A DNA stretch of 64,000 nucleotides from Candidatus Sodalis pierantonius str. SOPE (lineage in GTDB: Bacteria; Pseudomonadota; Gammaproteobacteria; Enterobacterales; Enterobacteriaceae), in assembly GCF_000517405.1 (NCBI RefSeq), contig NZ_CP006568.1, positions 3,224,001-3,288,000 of the forward strand, in the 5' to 3' direction. The notes under the pieces are model-generated. The model worked only from the letters and a program-made list of their open reading frames with translations, had not been told where the DNA came from and did not search any database. The position numbers were made by a program, and so were the translations under genes. The first letter of the stretch is position 1; the number at the start of each line of letters is the position of its first letter. Of this stretch, positions 41,475 to 52,542 are shown one piece after another.

Positions 41475-42092
41475 TTACCCCGCCAGCATGCCCTGTTTAA
41501 CGATAAAATCGATGATAGCCTCCAGCCCTTCGCCGGTTTTCAGATTGGTAAACGCCCAGGGACGCTGGGGGCGCATACGGTCGGTATCGCTCGCCATGAC
41601 CGCCAGCGAGGCGCCCACATAGGGCACCAGGTCGATTTTATTAATCACCAGAAAATCGGAACGCGTAATGCCCGGCCCGCCTTTGCGCGGAATTTTTTCC
41701 CCCTCGGCCACATCGATGACGTAAAGGGTTAAATCCGCCAATTCGGGGCTGAACGTGGCACTGAGATTATCGCCGCCGCTTTCCACAAAGATAATATCCA
41801 GATTGCCGAACCGGCGCGCCAGTTCGTCCACCGCCGCCAGGTTCATCGAGGCGTCTTCGCGGATAGCGGTATGGGGACAGCCGCCGGTTTCCACACCAAC
41901 GATACGCTCCGCCTCCAGCGCGCCGGCCTCGGTCAAGATACGTTGATCTTCTTTGGTATAAATATCGTTAGTCACCACCGCCAGCTGGTAGCGATCGCGC
42001 ATCCCTTTGCACAAGGCTTCCAATAACGCGGTTTTACCCGAGCCGACCGGTCCGCCGACGCCGACGCGCAGCGGTTGTTTGTAGTGTGCCAT
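41475..42092 (-). CDS. ureG: UreG, urease accessory GTPase
   Basis: GTPase that drives nickel insertion into urease with UreD-UreF. 205 residues from [20 protein letters not shown] at 42092; P-loop GGPVGSGKT (residues 13-21). The invariant nickel-binding Cys-Pro-His is in [14 protein letters not shown], and the guanine motif is [10 protein letters not shown]. Intact. Last gene of the minus-strand urease operon, although the catalytic subunit gene is broken. Confidence 0.95.
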   Translation of the reverse strand: MAHYKQPLRVGVGGPVGSGKTALLEALCKGMRDRYQLAVVTNDIYTKEDQRILTEAGALEAERIVGVETGGCPHTAIREDASMNLAAVDELARRFGNLDIIFVESGGDNLSATFSPELADLTLYVIDVAEGEKIPRKGGPGITRSDFLVINKIDLVPYVGASLAVMASDTDRMRPQRPWAFTNLKTGEGLEAIIDFIVKQGMLAG

Positions 42093-42163
42093 CTTGACTC
42101 CCTGCAATCGAGTTAACATACCGTTCCTGCATCGTGCCGGCGCCTCATGGACGGCGTGGACGG

Positions 42164-42844
42164 TCAGGAACGGAATAGACGTGAATATTGTGTTTCATGG
42201 CAGGCGGAGGAGATGACCTGCAACGGAAAACTGCCGCCCAGCGCCTCGTCTTCCAGGGAAGCGGCGCGTTGCCAGGCCGCCGCCAGCAATCCCTGGGCCG
42301 TTTGCTGACCGAAGGGCACCAATTTCAGGCCCGCCATTACCGCCCCTTCCAACGTGCTATAGCCAAAGCCGAGCGCCAGCGGCTCTAGCGGTATCCGCCA
42401 CTGGCACCCTAACCAGGCGAGCGCCGCCAGTCCGCTTTGTTGCAGCGCCGGCAAGCGATCCGCCGTTAGCGGCAGCGACGGCCACTGCGCCATCAACCGC
42501 ACCAGCGCTTGCCCACGCTGCTGCTCTTCCAGCCGCAGCTCATGGGTTTCGCGACAGCTTACCGCCATCGCCGCCCAGCGGGCAAAGCCGGCATCGTCCT
42601 GTTCGCGCGCACACAGATATAAACGCTTTAGCAGCGGCCAATCCAGGCAACTGAGCTGATCGTCGATGAGCTGTTGCTGCCAGCGGGCGAATGCCGCGGG
42701 GGAGTTGACCCAGCCGCACTCTACCGCCCACTCCAGCCCTTGAGAATAGGTAAATCCCCCTACCGGCAAGCTGGGGCTTATCAACTGCATCAGGCGCAGC
42801 AGCGCGCCGGGATCGTCAAATTCAGTGTTGATGGAGGTGTGCAT
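42164..42844 (-). CDS. ureF: UreF, urease accessory protein
   Basis: Bridges UreD and UreG in the urease activation complex. 226 residues from [19 protein letters not shown] at 42844, overlapping the 3' end of ureE by 23 bp; an alternative start at 42889 adds 15 residues. Family motifs: [20 protein letters not shown] and the C-terminal region around [18 protein letters not shown]. Intact. Confidence 0.9.
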   Translation of the reverse strand: MHTSINTEFDDPGALLRLMQLISPSLPVGGFTYSQGLEWAVECGWVNSPAAFARWQQQLIDDQLSCLDWPLLKRLYLCAREQDDAGFARWAAMAVSCRETHELRLEEQQRGQALVRLMAQWPSLPLTADRLPALQQSGLAALAWLGCQWRIPLEPLALGFGYSTLEGAVMAGLKLVPFGQQTAQGLLAAAWQRAASLEDEALGGSFPLQVISSACHETQYSRLFRS

Positions 42845-43298
42845 GCCCGTGTCCATGCCCATGGTCGTGCGGCGTGCTTTGATAGGCACCCGCTTCCGGC
42901 TCGAAGGGCGCCTGCTCGACGCTCACCTCGGCCCCCAGGCCGCGCACCATGTCATCCAGCACATGATCGTGCTGGTAGCGCGCCCAGCCGGCAGCGATTT
43001 GCAGCGGCACATGCCGGTTGCCGAGATGGTAGCAAACGCGCGCCAGCAGAAGGCCATCACCGGCGATTACCGTGGAAACGGTTTCGGGGGCGGCAATGAT
43101 GCGCACCACTTCGCTGACGTCATCGTTGGCAAGCAGGTCTCCTCCGCGCAACAGATGGCCGCGGGGCAGCAACAGCCCCGCCTCCCGCCCGTCATCCAGA
43201 CGGATAGGCCCACGGCTTTTTAACCGCGTATCCAGCGCCAGCGGCGCGCTGGCGGTGACGGCGTGGGCATGGTCAAGGCGTTGGGTCAATACAATCAT
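42822..43298 (-). CDS. ureE: UreE, urease nickel metallochaperone
   Basis: Delivers nickel to the UreDFG complex. 158 residues: MIVLTQRLDHAHAVT, the R-G-R region LKSRGPIRLDDGREAGLLLPRG, HLGNRHVPLQ (central nickel site with GNRH), and a C-terminal run rich in His alternating with Gly (last 17 residues). Intact. 17 bp downstream of the ureC stop. Confidence 0.93.
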   Translation of the reverse strand: MIVLTQRLDHAHAVTASAPLALDTRLKSRGPIRLDDGREAGLLLPRGHLLRGGDLLANDDVSEVVRIIAAPETVSTVIAGDGLLLARVCYHLGNRHVPLQIAAGWARYQHDHVLDDMVRGLGAEVSVEQAPFEPEAGAYQSTPHDHGHGHGHAHLHQH

Positions 43299-43315
43299 CC
43301 GCAGATCCTGTCGGT

Positions 43316-45020
43316 TTAAAAAAGAAAATAGCGTTGCGCCATCGGCAGCACCGCGGCCGGTTCGCAGGTCAATAGTTGACCGTTGGCGCGCACCTGATAA
43401 GTCTGCGCATCCACCTCGATAGTGGGCTGTCAGTGGTTGTTAATCATGTCCTTTTTGCGCACCGTGCGGCACTCGCGCACCTCGCCGATGAGGCTTGCGA
43501 GCCCAAGCCGCGCGGGCAGATCCTGCGCGCGGGCCGCCGCGGACATAAAAGTCATGCGCGTCGCGTGCCGGGCGCCACCCAGCGCGCCAAACATCGGCCG
43601 ATAATGCACCGGCTGCGGCGTGGGAATGGAGGCGTTGGGATCGCCCATGGGCGCGGTGGCGATCATGCCGCCTTTGATGACCAACGCGGGTTTGACACCA
43701 AAGAACGCCGGCGACCAGAGCACCAGATCCGCCAGTTTCCCCGGCGCGATAGACCCAACTTCATGGGCGATACCGTGGGTAATGGGCCGGGTTGATGGTG
43801 TATTTAGCGATATAGCGTTTGACGCAAAAATTATCATTATCGCCGCGCTCTTCCGGCAGCGCGTCGCGCTGCTGCTTCATCTTGTGCGCCGCCTGCCAGG
43901 TGCGCAGGATAACCTCGCCGACTCGCCCCATCGCCTGGGAGTCGGAAGATAGCATCGAAAAGGCGCCCAGATCGTGAAATATATCCTCGGCGGCGATGGT
44001 TTCACGACGAATACGCGATTCAGCAAACGCCACGTCTTCGGCGATGCCGGCATCCAGATGGTGGCAAACCATCAGCATGTCCAGATGCTCATCAATCGTA
44101 TTGATCGTATAGGACATGGTGGGGTTAGTGGACGGCGGAAGAATATTGCCAGCACCGCAAACGCGGATAATATCCGGCGCGTGGCCGCCGCCCGCCCCTT
44201 CCGTGTGGTAGGTATGGATGGTCCGATCGCCGATCGCCGCCAGCGTATCCTCGACGAAACCCGCTTCGTTGAGAGTATCGGTGTGGATAACGATCTGGAC
44301 ATCATAGCGGTCCGCCACGCCAAGGCAGCAATCAATCGCCGCCGGGGTGGTCCCCCAATCTTCATGCAGCTTCAGCCCGATAGCGCCCGCCAGCACCTGC
44401 TCCTCCAGCGCCGCCGGCAGCGAGGCATTGCCTTTGCCGGTAAAACCAATATTGACCGGCAACGCCTCCGCCGCTTGTAGCATGCGCGCCAGGTACCAGG
44501 GGCCCGGCGTGCAGGTGGTGGCGTTAGTGCCGGCCGCCGGGCCGGTACCGCCGCCAATTAGGGTAGTCACGCCGGAACACAGCGCCTCTTGCGCCTGCTG
44601 CGGGCAAATAAAGTGAATATGCGCATCGATTCCGCCGGCGGTAACAATCTTTCCCTCCGCCGCCACGACCTCGGTACCGGTGCCAATTGGCACCGTGACG
44701 CCCGGCTGCACATCTGGATTACCGGCTTTACCAATGCACAGAATACGCCCGTCCTTGACGCCGATATCCGCTTTCACAATCCCCCAATGATCGATAATCA
44801 GCGCATTGGTGAGCCCCAGATCGACACAGTGCGCCGCGGTCATTTGCCCCTGCCCCATCCCGTCGCGAATCACCTTTCCGCCGCCAAACTTCACCTCTTC
44901 GCCGTAACAGGTGTAATCCTGCTCGACTTCCACCCACAAATCGGTATCCGCCAGCCGTACAGCGTCACCGGTGGTTGGACCGAACATATCGGCATAAGCA
45001 CGCCGCAAAATATGGCTCAT
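43316..45020 (-). pseudogene. ureC: ureC, urease alpha (catalytic) subunit, frameshift plus nonsense
   Basis: Nickel amidohydrolase subunit, about 567 residues. [20 protein letters not shown] at 45020 reads well for about 412 codons: nickel ligands in [12 protein letters not shown], the carbamylated lysine in [26 protein letters not shown] and the flap CHHLD. After AKYTINPA one extra C in CCC (about 43790) shifts the frame. The rest ([20 protein letters not shown]) follows in frame -1 to a TGA at 43430-43432, where Trp is expected before [12 protein letters not shown]; the true end is at 43316. Two independent lesions, so urease activity is lost even though ureE, F and G survive. Confidence 0.92.
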
Positions 45021-45046
45021 GTCTTTGGCTCCAATTTGCCCATGAT

Positions 45047-45334
45047 TTACACGCGAAAACCATACACTTCCCGCTTGCCGTCGTAGGGCACCAGTTGAAC
45101 ATCCCGCGCCTGGCCGGGCTCGAAACGTACCGCGGTGCCGGCGGCGATATCCAGCCGACAGCCACGGGCCGCGACACGGTCAAATTTCAGCGCCGGGTTG
45201 ACCTCGTAAAAATGAAAATGGGAGCCGACCTGTACCGGACGATCGCCATGATTGGCGACGGTTACCGTGACACGCGGACGACCGGCATTCAGTTCGATAT
45301 CGCCCGCGGCGATACGCATTTCACCTGGGATCAT
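45047..45334 (-). CDS. ureB: UreB, urease beta subunit
   Basis: Structural urease subunit. 95 residues: [38 protein letters not shown] and [14 protein letters not shown], matching the family (about 101-106 residues). Intact. Between ureA (15 bp) and ureC (26 bp). Confidence 0.93.
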   Translation of the reverse strand: MIPGEMRIAAGDIELNAGRPRVTVTVANHGDRPVQVGSHFHFYEVNPALKFDRVAARGCRLDIAAGTAVRFEPGQARDVQLVPYDGKREVYGFRV

Positions 45335-45349
45335 TGCGCTTTTCTCATG

Positions 45350-45592
45350 TCAGATTATCGGGTCGTGAACCGTCACCAGCTTGGTGCCGTCGGGAAAGGT
45401 CGCTTCCACCTGGACATCGGGGATCATGTCGGCAACCCCTTCCATCACCTCCTCGTGGGTCAGCACCTCCCGCCCCAGGCTCATGAGTTCGGCGACGGTA
45501 CGGTCATCGCGCGCGCCGGCGCTCCGGCGCTCCGCCAATAACGCGGCGGTAAACAGTAACAGTTTGTTTTTTTCTCGGGGTGTTAATTGCAT
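45350..45592 (-). CDS. ureA: UreA, urease gamma subunit with internal deletion
   Basis: 80 residues against the usual 100. [20 protein letters not shown] is followed by [17 protein letters not shown], so the stretch that in other UreA proteins reads about ...LNYPEAVALISAFIMEG (roughly residues 24-43) is missing without loss of frame, at about 45515-45530. The C-terminus [18 protein letters not shown]...VHDPII is normal. The lost helix packs in the trimer core, so the protein is unlikely to fold correctly (inference). Likely a defective gene although open. Confidence 0.88.
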   Translation of the reverse strand: MQLTPREKNKLLLFTAALLAERRSAGARDDRTVAELMSLGREVLTHEEVMEGVADMIPDVQVEATFPDGTKLVTVHDPII

Positions 45593-45602
45593 GCCAAATT
45601 CC

Positions 45603-46461
45603 TCACGTCGACCAGATCCGCGGCGCCACCGCGTCTCGTCCCATAATGCCGGGGCGTAATGCAGACCACATCCGGTGCAGCATTCCCTGTAACCGCTGGT
45701 TATCCTCCTCAAGCGCGCGTACCACCAGCAACGTCTCAAAGCGCGTGGCCCCCGCCGCTTTGATCCCGGCCGACGCAATGAGCGCCCGCGTTTGCGCGAG
45801 CATCGCCTCATCCGCCGGTACGGCAAAAAAGGTAGCGCACAGCGGGTAGCCCCCGATTTTTCCCAGCTTCGGGGCCGGTTACGCGCAATCGTTCCATCAG
45901 CCCGGCGGCGTCGGGCAGCGTGATGCGCAAATGCGTATCGAGCTCACCCTCGCCAAAACGCTCCTCCATTACCGGGCGGCCAAAGCACAGCGTTTCAAAA
46001 CCAATAAGCCGCGCGCCCGGGGCGAGGGTGAAGTCGGTTTGCATCCTCACCCTCGCTCCGGGAAAGAAAATATTTCCCTGCGGCAACCACTCCAGCGCGC
46101 TGTCGGCTCCCAGGGTAAAACGCTGGCGCAGCGCCGCCTGCGCGCCGGCGCTGCGGTAGAATTTCGTTGCGCCGGGCATGGTCAGCAGCGCCCGGCTGCC
46201 GGCAGCTAAGGTCACATTCAGATAAAGCCTGTCGCCCCCGACCACGCCGCCCGGAGGATGCAAAAGATAAACGTGGGGTAAGCCATCCTCGGGATAGAAC
46301 GGCCACTGCACGGTAAACGGCCCGCGATGGCGCCGGCGACTCAGCAGCGTACGTCCGTCACGTACGCTGAAATCCAGCGACAGCTCGCCCAACCACTCGG
46401 TTGGGTCCGGTTCAGACAGGTTGGCGGAGAGCGTCGCGGCGGCGGGTGGCGGGTGAGTCAT
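45603..46461 (-). pseudogene. ureD: ureD, urease accessory protein, frameshifted near the 3' end
   Basis: First gene of the urease operon; UreD scaffolds nickel insertion. MTHPPPAAATLSANLSEPDP at 46461 reads through LLHPPGGVVGGDRLYLNV and GATKFYRSAG to [11 protein letters not shown]. Near 45850-45865 the frame is lost; the C-terminus ([20 protein letters not shown]...[12 protein letters not shown]) is found in another frame ending at 45603, 10 bp from ureA. Upstream of 46461 no operon promoter stands out. Confidence 0.88.
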
Positions 46462-46980
46462 GCGGTTTTTACATCCTGGAAATGCGCTAATGGCAGGGCG
46501 AGATGCAAATTCTGATCCAGCGGGGGCAAGACGGCGGAGGCGCGGCGGCAAAGGCGGCCGCACCAAAAAGTCGCACGCCACGCACCCCAAACGATCGCAC
46601 GGGGACTTAACGCCCCATAATGACGCGAAAGTCCTTTTCTCCTGCGTGGCCCCGCCAGACCACCTACCGCAAGGATGCGCTGGAAACGGATTTCCGCCTC
46701 CCGGCCGCCTGCCCTTCGGCATTCCTTAATAGCTCCAGCGTCCATCGGCATGCTCGCTCGCCGCGTCGTTGCGACGCGCGGGGCGGTCAGATGCGTTCAA
46801 CGCGCGCGACGGCGTCATAAGCTTTAACGATTGAATCTATTCGTATAAGCCATCCGCAGGGCGTCGCCGTTGCGCTATCATAGAGCCGTTTTCTTAAGCG
46901 GGTGATTGTCCTGCCGCGGCTCGGCCGCGGGGTTCGGCGCGCCCAAACCGTTTTTACCCGGATGTGGACAGGTGCGCGTT
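46462..46980. other. Gene-free interval upstream of the urease operon
   Basis: 519 bp between ureD and the small ORF at 46981. Several GC-driven open frames overlap on both strands, none with a family. It should contain the ureD promoter, but no confident -35/-10 pair was seen. Confidence 0.45.
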
Positions 46981-47160
46981 ATGTATAATTTTTCCCGTTA
47001 TCAAGCAAAGGAATTGGCGCTGGCGTATATGACCGGCCGTTCGGAACGTTTATCGCCGGCGGAATTTTTGCAGGCACTGATCAGAGCGGAAAAAGCGTTC
47101 GATCACTTGCTCAAACATGGACGCGAGCAGCCCGCCGACCTGACGGTGAAGCTGTTTTAG
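46981..47160 (+). CDS. Conserved-looking 59-residue protein, unrecognised
   Basis: MYNFSRYQAKELALAYMTGR followed by SERLSPAEFLQALIRAEKAFDHLLKHGREQ and DLTVKLF. The composition is that of a real small helical cytosolic protein. The ATG at 46981 fits better than the upstream start at 46906. I do not recognise its family and assign no function. Its stop overlaps the end of the aldo/keto reductase pseudogene on the other strand by three bases. Confidence 0.6.
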   Translation: MYNFSRYQAKELALAYMTGRSERLSPAEFLQALIRAEKAFDHLLKHGREQPADLTVKLF

Positions 47161-48112
47161 CCCGCGCTGGCCTCATCCAGGGTGCGATAATCCTCGTCGC
47201 TGAGGGTTAACCGGGTCGCCTCCGCCAGTTCCGCGAGCTGCGCCAGCGACGTTGCGCTGGCAATCGGTGCGGTACATAGTGGGATGCTTCATCTGCCAGG
47301 CCAGCGCTATCTGGGCCGGCGTCACCCGATAGGCTTCGCTGATGGCGTCTAGCGCTTGCAGGATCTGCATCCCGCGCGCATTGAGATAGCGTTCGATAAC
47401 CGTTGCGCCGCGCGCGCTTTTGCCGGCGTCCTCTTTCGCGCGGTATTTCCCGCTTAAGAAGTCGCTGGCGAGCGCATAATAGTTGATAACCCCGACGCCA
47501 TGGGCGGCCACGACCGGTTGTAGATCTTACTCAAACGAACGCCGATCGTAGAGGTTGAATTCCTGCTGAAGGCAGTCATAGCGGGCTAAACTGTTTTGTT
47601 CGCTAATGCGCAACGCCTCGGCCAGACGCACACCGCTGTAGTTGGAGGCGCCAATAACCCGTACCTTCCCTTCTTTGATCAACGCATCGAAAGCGCTTAG
47701 CGTTTCCTCGAGGCACACCGAAGCGTCATCGGTATGCGCCTGGTAAAGATCGATATACTCGGGTTGCAGCCGTTGTAGCGAATCGGTCACAGCCTGACGA
47801 ATGTAGGCTGCCGATAACCCTTTCTTACCGGCGCCCATCGGCATGCCGACTTTGGTGGCCAGGATTGATCCGATCGCGGTTGCCGCTCTTTTTTAACCAC
47901 TCGCCGATGAGGGTTTCCGACTCACCGCCCTGGTTGCCCGCCGCCCAGTGGGAGTATTCATCGGCGGTATCGATAAAATTCCGTCCGTTGTCCAACAGCG
48001 CATCGAGAATACTGAACGAGGTGGGCCGATCGACGGTCCAGCCAAAAACATTCCCGCCGAAGGCCAGCTTAGGCACCTGCAGACCTGAACGGCCAAGTGT
48101 TCTTTGTTCCAT
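47157..48112 (-). pseudogene. Aldo/keto reductase, multiply frameshifted
   Basis: NADPH-dependent oxidoreductase family. MEQRTLGRSGLQVPKLAFGG starts at 48112; the catalytic Asp/Tyr/Lys region FIDTADEYSHWAAGNQGGES is present. The frame is lost near 47850; the next segment (AYIRQAVTDSLQRLQPEYID, VRVIGASNYSG) ends in TGA near 47527; a third (ALAWQMKHPT) breaks near 47275, and the last residues (EATRLTLSDEDYRTLDEASAG) end at 47157. At least three lesions. Confidence 0.83.
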
Positions 48113-48740
48113 CGCCCTCTCCTTATTTAGCGTTGACACCGACCGGGTTTGCCCGGCAAAACCGCTTTCGTCCACGCCCGGCACTCACCGCCCCGTTTGG
48201 CGTGACCATGAGCCGTGTCCGCATGACAGGTTTGGCCCTGTTCGCCCTAGGCCCAGACGTTACCTTATTAATAGCCAATCGCGGCTTCGATGAAGGGCGC
48301 GCAACAACCTATTACCGCTCCCGCGCATCAGCGCAGCGCCCGGAACCCATTAACCACAACCCGATCCTCGCCACCGAGCCTGGGGGTTCGGATTTCGCGC
48401 GAGCGCCGGCCGCGCCAAACGCGGGGCTGATGAGCGCGGCCCTGGACGCCGGAAGAGACCTCCTTATTTCCTCCATTTTTCTCCTAAGCCCATTGGCTAC
48501 ACTTATTATCATTTTACAGTGCGATGAACGTGCACCGCGAAAACGGCCAGGTCCGCGACAACGCATCCCACTATCGGCGGGATGCATTGTGCTCCTGCCG
48601 GCGAAACCTGTCCGGCGGCATAGCCGCGAGCGCGGTGGGCGGCGCCCCTGCCGCCAAGGGCTATTTTTTTGATACACTCTGTGCGCAACAGCACCGCCGG
48701 CGTTCCGTCGCCCACGTTCTAAGAGGGGTAATCGCGTTTT
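48113..48740. other. Gene-free interval before mdtD
   Basis: 628 bp. In E. coli mdtABC precede mdtD; none of them can be recognised here. Frames at 48097-48672 plus and 48312-48857 minus are compositional. Probably a scar of a deletion that removed mdtABC (inference). Confidence 0.5.
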
Positions 48741-50227
48741 ATGTTCAGGCTTTTGTTTCGTTCCCGCACAGAACACACACCGCCCGCTCAATCCGCCACG
48801 GTGCGCTGGCAGCTCTGGACCGTAGCGTTCGGCTTTTTCATGCAAACACGATACCACTTATCGTCAATACCGCCCTGCCCTCGATGGCGCACAGCCTCAA
48901 CGAAAGCCCGCTGCGCATGCATTCCGTCATCGTCAGCTATGTGTTGACGGTCGCGGTAATGCTGCCCGCCAGCGGCTGGCTGGCGGATCGCTTCGGGGTG
49001 AAAAAGGTGTTTTTCAGCGCCATTGTGCTGTTCACCCTGGGCTCGCTGCTGTGTGCGCGCGCCACCAGCCTGCAAGAGCTGGTGATGTCCCGGGTCATGC
49101 AAAGGGTTGGCGGCGCGATGATGGTGCCGGTTGGCCGGCTGACGGTAATGAAAATCGTCCCCAGGCCGCAGTATATGGCGGCGATGGCCTTCGTCACTCT
49201 GCCGGGCCAGATTGGACCGCTGGTAGGACCGGCGCTGGGAGGCTTTTTAGTGGGGTACGCCAGTTGGCACTGGATATTCCTCATCAATTTGCCGGTGGGC
49301 ATTATCGGCGCCATGGTGACCTGGTGGCTGATGCCCAATTACACCATGCAGACCCGACGTTTCGATTTTGGCGGCTTCCTGCTGCTGGCGCTGGGCATGG
49401 CGACGTTGACGCTGGCGCTTGACGGGCATAAGAGCCTGGATATCAGCCTGGCCAACGTGACGGCGCTGGTGGTCGGCGTGCTGGCGCTGCTGTGTTATTA
49501 CCTGCACGCACGCGGCAACGACAATGCCCTGTTTACGTTGCGTCTGTTTGACACGCCTACTTTTTCCCTGGGCCTGACCGGCAGTTTACTCGGGCGGATC
49601 GGCAGCGGCATGCTGCCGATCATGACGCCGCTGTTTTTGCAGTTGGGTCTCGGCTTTAGCCCCTTTCACGCCGGGCTGATGATGATACCGATGGTCATCG
49701 GCAGCATAGGCACCAAACGGCTGATAGTGCAAATCGTTAATCGGTTCGGTTATCGGCATGTGTTGACCGGCGCCACCTTGGGACTGGCGGTGATTAATCT
49801 GCTTTTTCCCCTGGTCGCCCTGGCGAGCTGGCTATACGCGATTCCCGTGGTGGTGGTGCTGCAAGGGGTGGTGAATGCGATGCGTTTTACCTCAATGAAT
49901 ACGTTGACCTTGAAAGATCTGCCGGATTCGCTGGCCAGCGGCGGCAACAGCCTATTGTCGATGGTTATGCAGCTGTCAATGAGCCTCGGGGTCACCATTG
50001 CCGGCATACTGCTTGGTCTGTTTGTACCGGCCCATACCCTGGACGGCAGCACCAATATGCATGCCGTCTTTATCGCTACCTACCTGTGCATGGCGGTGGT
50101 GATTGCGCTGCCGGCGCTGGTTTTCGCACGCGTGCCGGCGGATAGCGGACAAAACGCGACGCTCGCCCAGCGTATAAGCCTGCTCGGCAACGCACTGGCG
50201 GAGCAGTACGCCCTGCACGGCAGTTAG
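48741..50227 (+). pseudogene. mdtD: mdtD, MFS transporter, frameshifted and fused in frame to a baeS remnant
   Basis: Putative drug/citrate exporter of the DHA2 type. [20 protein letters not shown] then [14 protein letters not shown] begin at 48741; an indel at about 48845-48855 ([12 protein letters not shown] expected) moves the frame. From [18 protein letters not shown] the frame is open: [31 protein letters not shown] and [16 protein letters not shown]. After [14 protein letters not shown] the MdtD similarity stops and [20 protein letters not shown], which aligns to BaeS residues about 45-65, follows before TAG (50225-50227). A deletion thus joined the two genes. Confidence 0.87.
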
Positions 50228-51421
50228 GAATTTCTACATAATAATCAGCGGCTGGTGTATCAGCTGCTGCGCTCATTTGAGCAGAGCGCCGAAGAGAGAC
50301 GCGATTTACCGCCTCATGGCTGGCGCACGCAGATTTGGGTGCTGGATAACCGCCAGCGTAAACTGGTCGGCCCGTCCGGTCCTCCGCCCGCTGAAGGGCC
50401 GCGCTATGCTATCCGCGCCGATGGCCAAATCGTCGGCTGGCTGGTGTCCACACCAATAGAGCGGCTGACCCGCAACGCCGATATTACCTTCGACACTCAG
50501 CAGCGCCGTACCAGCTGGCTTATCGTGGCCCTGGCCGCTCTGCTGGCGGCGGCGGCGGCCTGGTTCACCGCCCGCGGTCTGCTGGCGCCGGTTAAACGTC
50601 TCATTATAGCGACCCACAGGCTGGCCGCCGGCGATTTCTCGGCCCGCGTGCCGGAAAGCTCGCGCGATGAGTTAGGCCAGCTGGCACGGGATTTCAACCT
50701 GCTGGCGATGACGCTCGAAAAAAATCAGGCCACGCGCCGGGCGTTTATGGCCGATGTGTCCCACGAGCTGCGCACGCCGCTGGCGGTGCTGCGCGGCGAA
50801 CTGGAGGCGTTGCAGGACGGCGTCAGGCGTGCCGGGCTGGAATCGCTGAGCTCGCTGCTGGGGGAGGTGGCACTGCTTACCAAACTGGTGGCGGATCTGC
50901 ATCAGCTTTCCCTCTCGGATTCGGGGGCGCTGAGTTACCGCAAAGCCAGGCTGGACCTGATGCCGCTGCTGGAAAGGGCGCTGGAGGGTTTCGCCGACCA
51001 TTTTCAGCTAAAAAACATTGCGCTCAGCCAGCAGTTGCCGCCGTCGCTCACGGTATTCGGCGATGCTGAACGTCTGAGCCAATTATTCCATAATGTGCTG
51101 GAGAACAGCCTGCGCTATACCGATGAGGGCGGTCAGTTGCGCGTCGTGGGCGACGTGGACGACGGCGCGCTTACCCTGCGCTTTTTCGACAGCGCGCCGG
51201 GCGTGGAACCGCACCAGCTGCCGCATATTTTTGAACGTTTTTACCGCACGGAAGGGTCACGCAATCGCGCCAGCGGGGGATCGGGGCTGGGTCTGGCGAT
51301 TTGTCACAACATCGTCGACGCGCACGGCGGGCAAATCAGCGCCGCAGATTCGCCTTTAGGCGGGTTGCAAATCACGCTAGAATTACCCCTCGACCCCAGA
51401 CCCGTAACCGTCTATGACTGA
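50165..51421 (+). pseudogene. baeS: baeS, envelope-stress sensor kinase, N-terminally deleted with an amber codon
   Basis: Sensor kinase paired with BaeR, normally about 467 residues. The first ~45 codons, including membrane span 1, are gone. The coding match starts with [15 protein letters not shown] in frame with mdtD, then TAG (Trp in E. coli GNWRFL) and EFLHNNQRLVYQLLRSFEQ. From the GTG at 50255 388 codons are open: span 2 (TSWLIVALAALLAAAAAWF), HAMP, HisKA with FMADVSHELRTPLAVLRGE, and HATPase N box NVLENSLRYTD and G box GGSGLGLAIC. The kinase core is whole but the sensing half is damaged. Overlaps baeR by eight bases. Confidence 0.87.
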
Positions 51422-52121
51422 AGACACAACCGCTGCGCCGATTATCCTTGTAGTGGAAGATGAGCCCAAACTGGGACAATTGCTGGTGGATTACCTTGAG
51501 GCGGCGGACTACCGCACGCACTGGCTCACCCGCGGCGACGGCGTCATCGATTATTTGCAATCGGAGCGCGCCGACCTGGTGCTGCTCGATCTCATGCTGC
51601 CGGGCCGCGACGGTTTAAGCGTGTGCCGCGACCTGCGGCGCTTCTCCGACGTGCCGGTGATCATGATCACCGCGAAAACCGAGGAAATCGATCGCCTGCT
51701 CGGGCTGGAAATCGGCGCCGATGACTATATTTGCAAACCCTATAGCCCGCGCGAAGTGGTGGCGCGGGTGAAAGCGATTTTACGGCGCAGCGGTAGCCGC
51801 GCGCCCGCCGAACAGGCCGCCGCGCTCCATATTGATGAGAGCCGTTTCCAAGCCAGCTACCGGGGCGTGCCGCTGGACTTGACCCCGGCGGAGCTGCGGC
51901 TTTTAAAAATTCTCTCCAGCGCGCCGGGAAAAGTCTTTTCCCGCGAAGCCTTGCTCAACCAGCTGTATGACGATTACCGGGTGGTGACCGACCGCACGAT
52001 TGATAGTCATATCAAAAACTTGCGCCGAAAGCTCGAGAGCCTGGCGGAGGAGGAGGCGTTTATCCGGGCGGTCTATGACGTGGGCTATCGCTGGGAATCG
52101 ACCCCCTGCGAGTTAAAATAA
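51414..52121 (+). CDS. baeR: BaeR, envelope-stress response regulator (OmpR type)
   Basis: DNA-binding response regulator that in E. coli activates mdtABCD, acrD and spy. 235 residues. Receiver: acidic pair VVEDEPK, phosphoacceptor D59 ([13 protein letters not shown]), Thr in MITAKT and Lys in YICKPYSP. C-terminal winged helix: [22 protein letters not shown] and [15 protein letters not shown]. Intact, although two known targets (mdtD and acrD) are pseudogenes here and its kinase is damaged. Confidence 0.95.
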   Translation: MTEDTTAAPIILVVEDEPKLGQLLVDYLEAADYRTHWLTRGDGVIDYLQSERADLVLLDLMLPGRDGLSVCRDLRRFSDVPVIMITAKTEEIDRLLGLEIGADDYICKPYSPREVVARVKAILRRSGSRAPAEQAAALHIDESRFQASYRGVPLDLTPAELRLLKILSSAPGKVFSREALLNQLYDDYRVVTDRTIDSHIKNLRRKLESLAEEEAFIRAVYDVGYRWESTPCELK

Positions 52122-52203
52122 CCGATTCAGCCACGGTGAAATTCAGAATCCTCTCCTATACTGCCAAGAGTGCGAAAGCGCCGAACAGAAGAGGAGGGCT
52201 TGT

Positions 52204-52542
52204 ATGTCAACCGGTCATTATGAGCTACAAAAAGTGTGAAATGGACACTTCCTTTTTCATCTAAAAGGGAACAATGGTGAGACTATTCTCCACAGCGAAA
52301 CGTTTTCCAGCAAAGCCTCCGCCGAGAATGCCATCACTTTCGCCCGGTACGTAGCGCCGGATGAAACCAATTATGAACTGAAACAGAACAGCGATGACGC
52401 CGCTTATTTTGTGCTGTGCGGGAAAAATCAGCAGATTATAGGCCACAGCGATCCTTATAATTCGCTCAAGGCGGCAAAACAGGGTATCAGGGCAGCGATG
52501 GCCCTTGCCATCACCCTGGAAATCAAGGATATGACCCACTAG
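52204..52542 (+). pseudogene. yegP: yegP, small DUF1508 protein, single TGA codon
   Basis: About 112 codons: MSTGHYELQKV, TGA (52237-52239), NGHFLFHLKGNNGETILHSE and two copies of the DUF1508 fold (SKASAENAITFAR and SLKAAKQGIRAAM). Two-repeat YegP family, function unknown. Apart from the TGA the frame is whole. Same place as in E. coli, between baeR and trhP. Confidence 0.85.

Noticed and set aside
48312..48857. 181-codon minus ORF before and into mdtD
   Set aside because: Arg/Ala/Gly-rich compositional frame, overlapping the mdtD start, no family.
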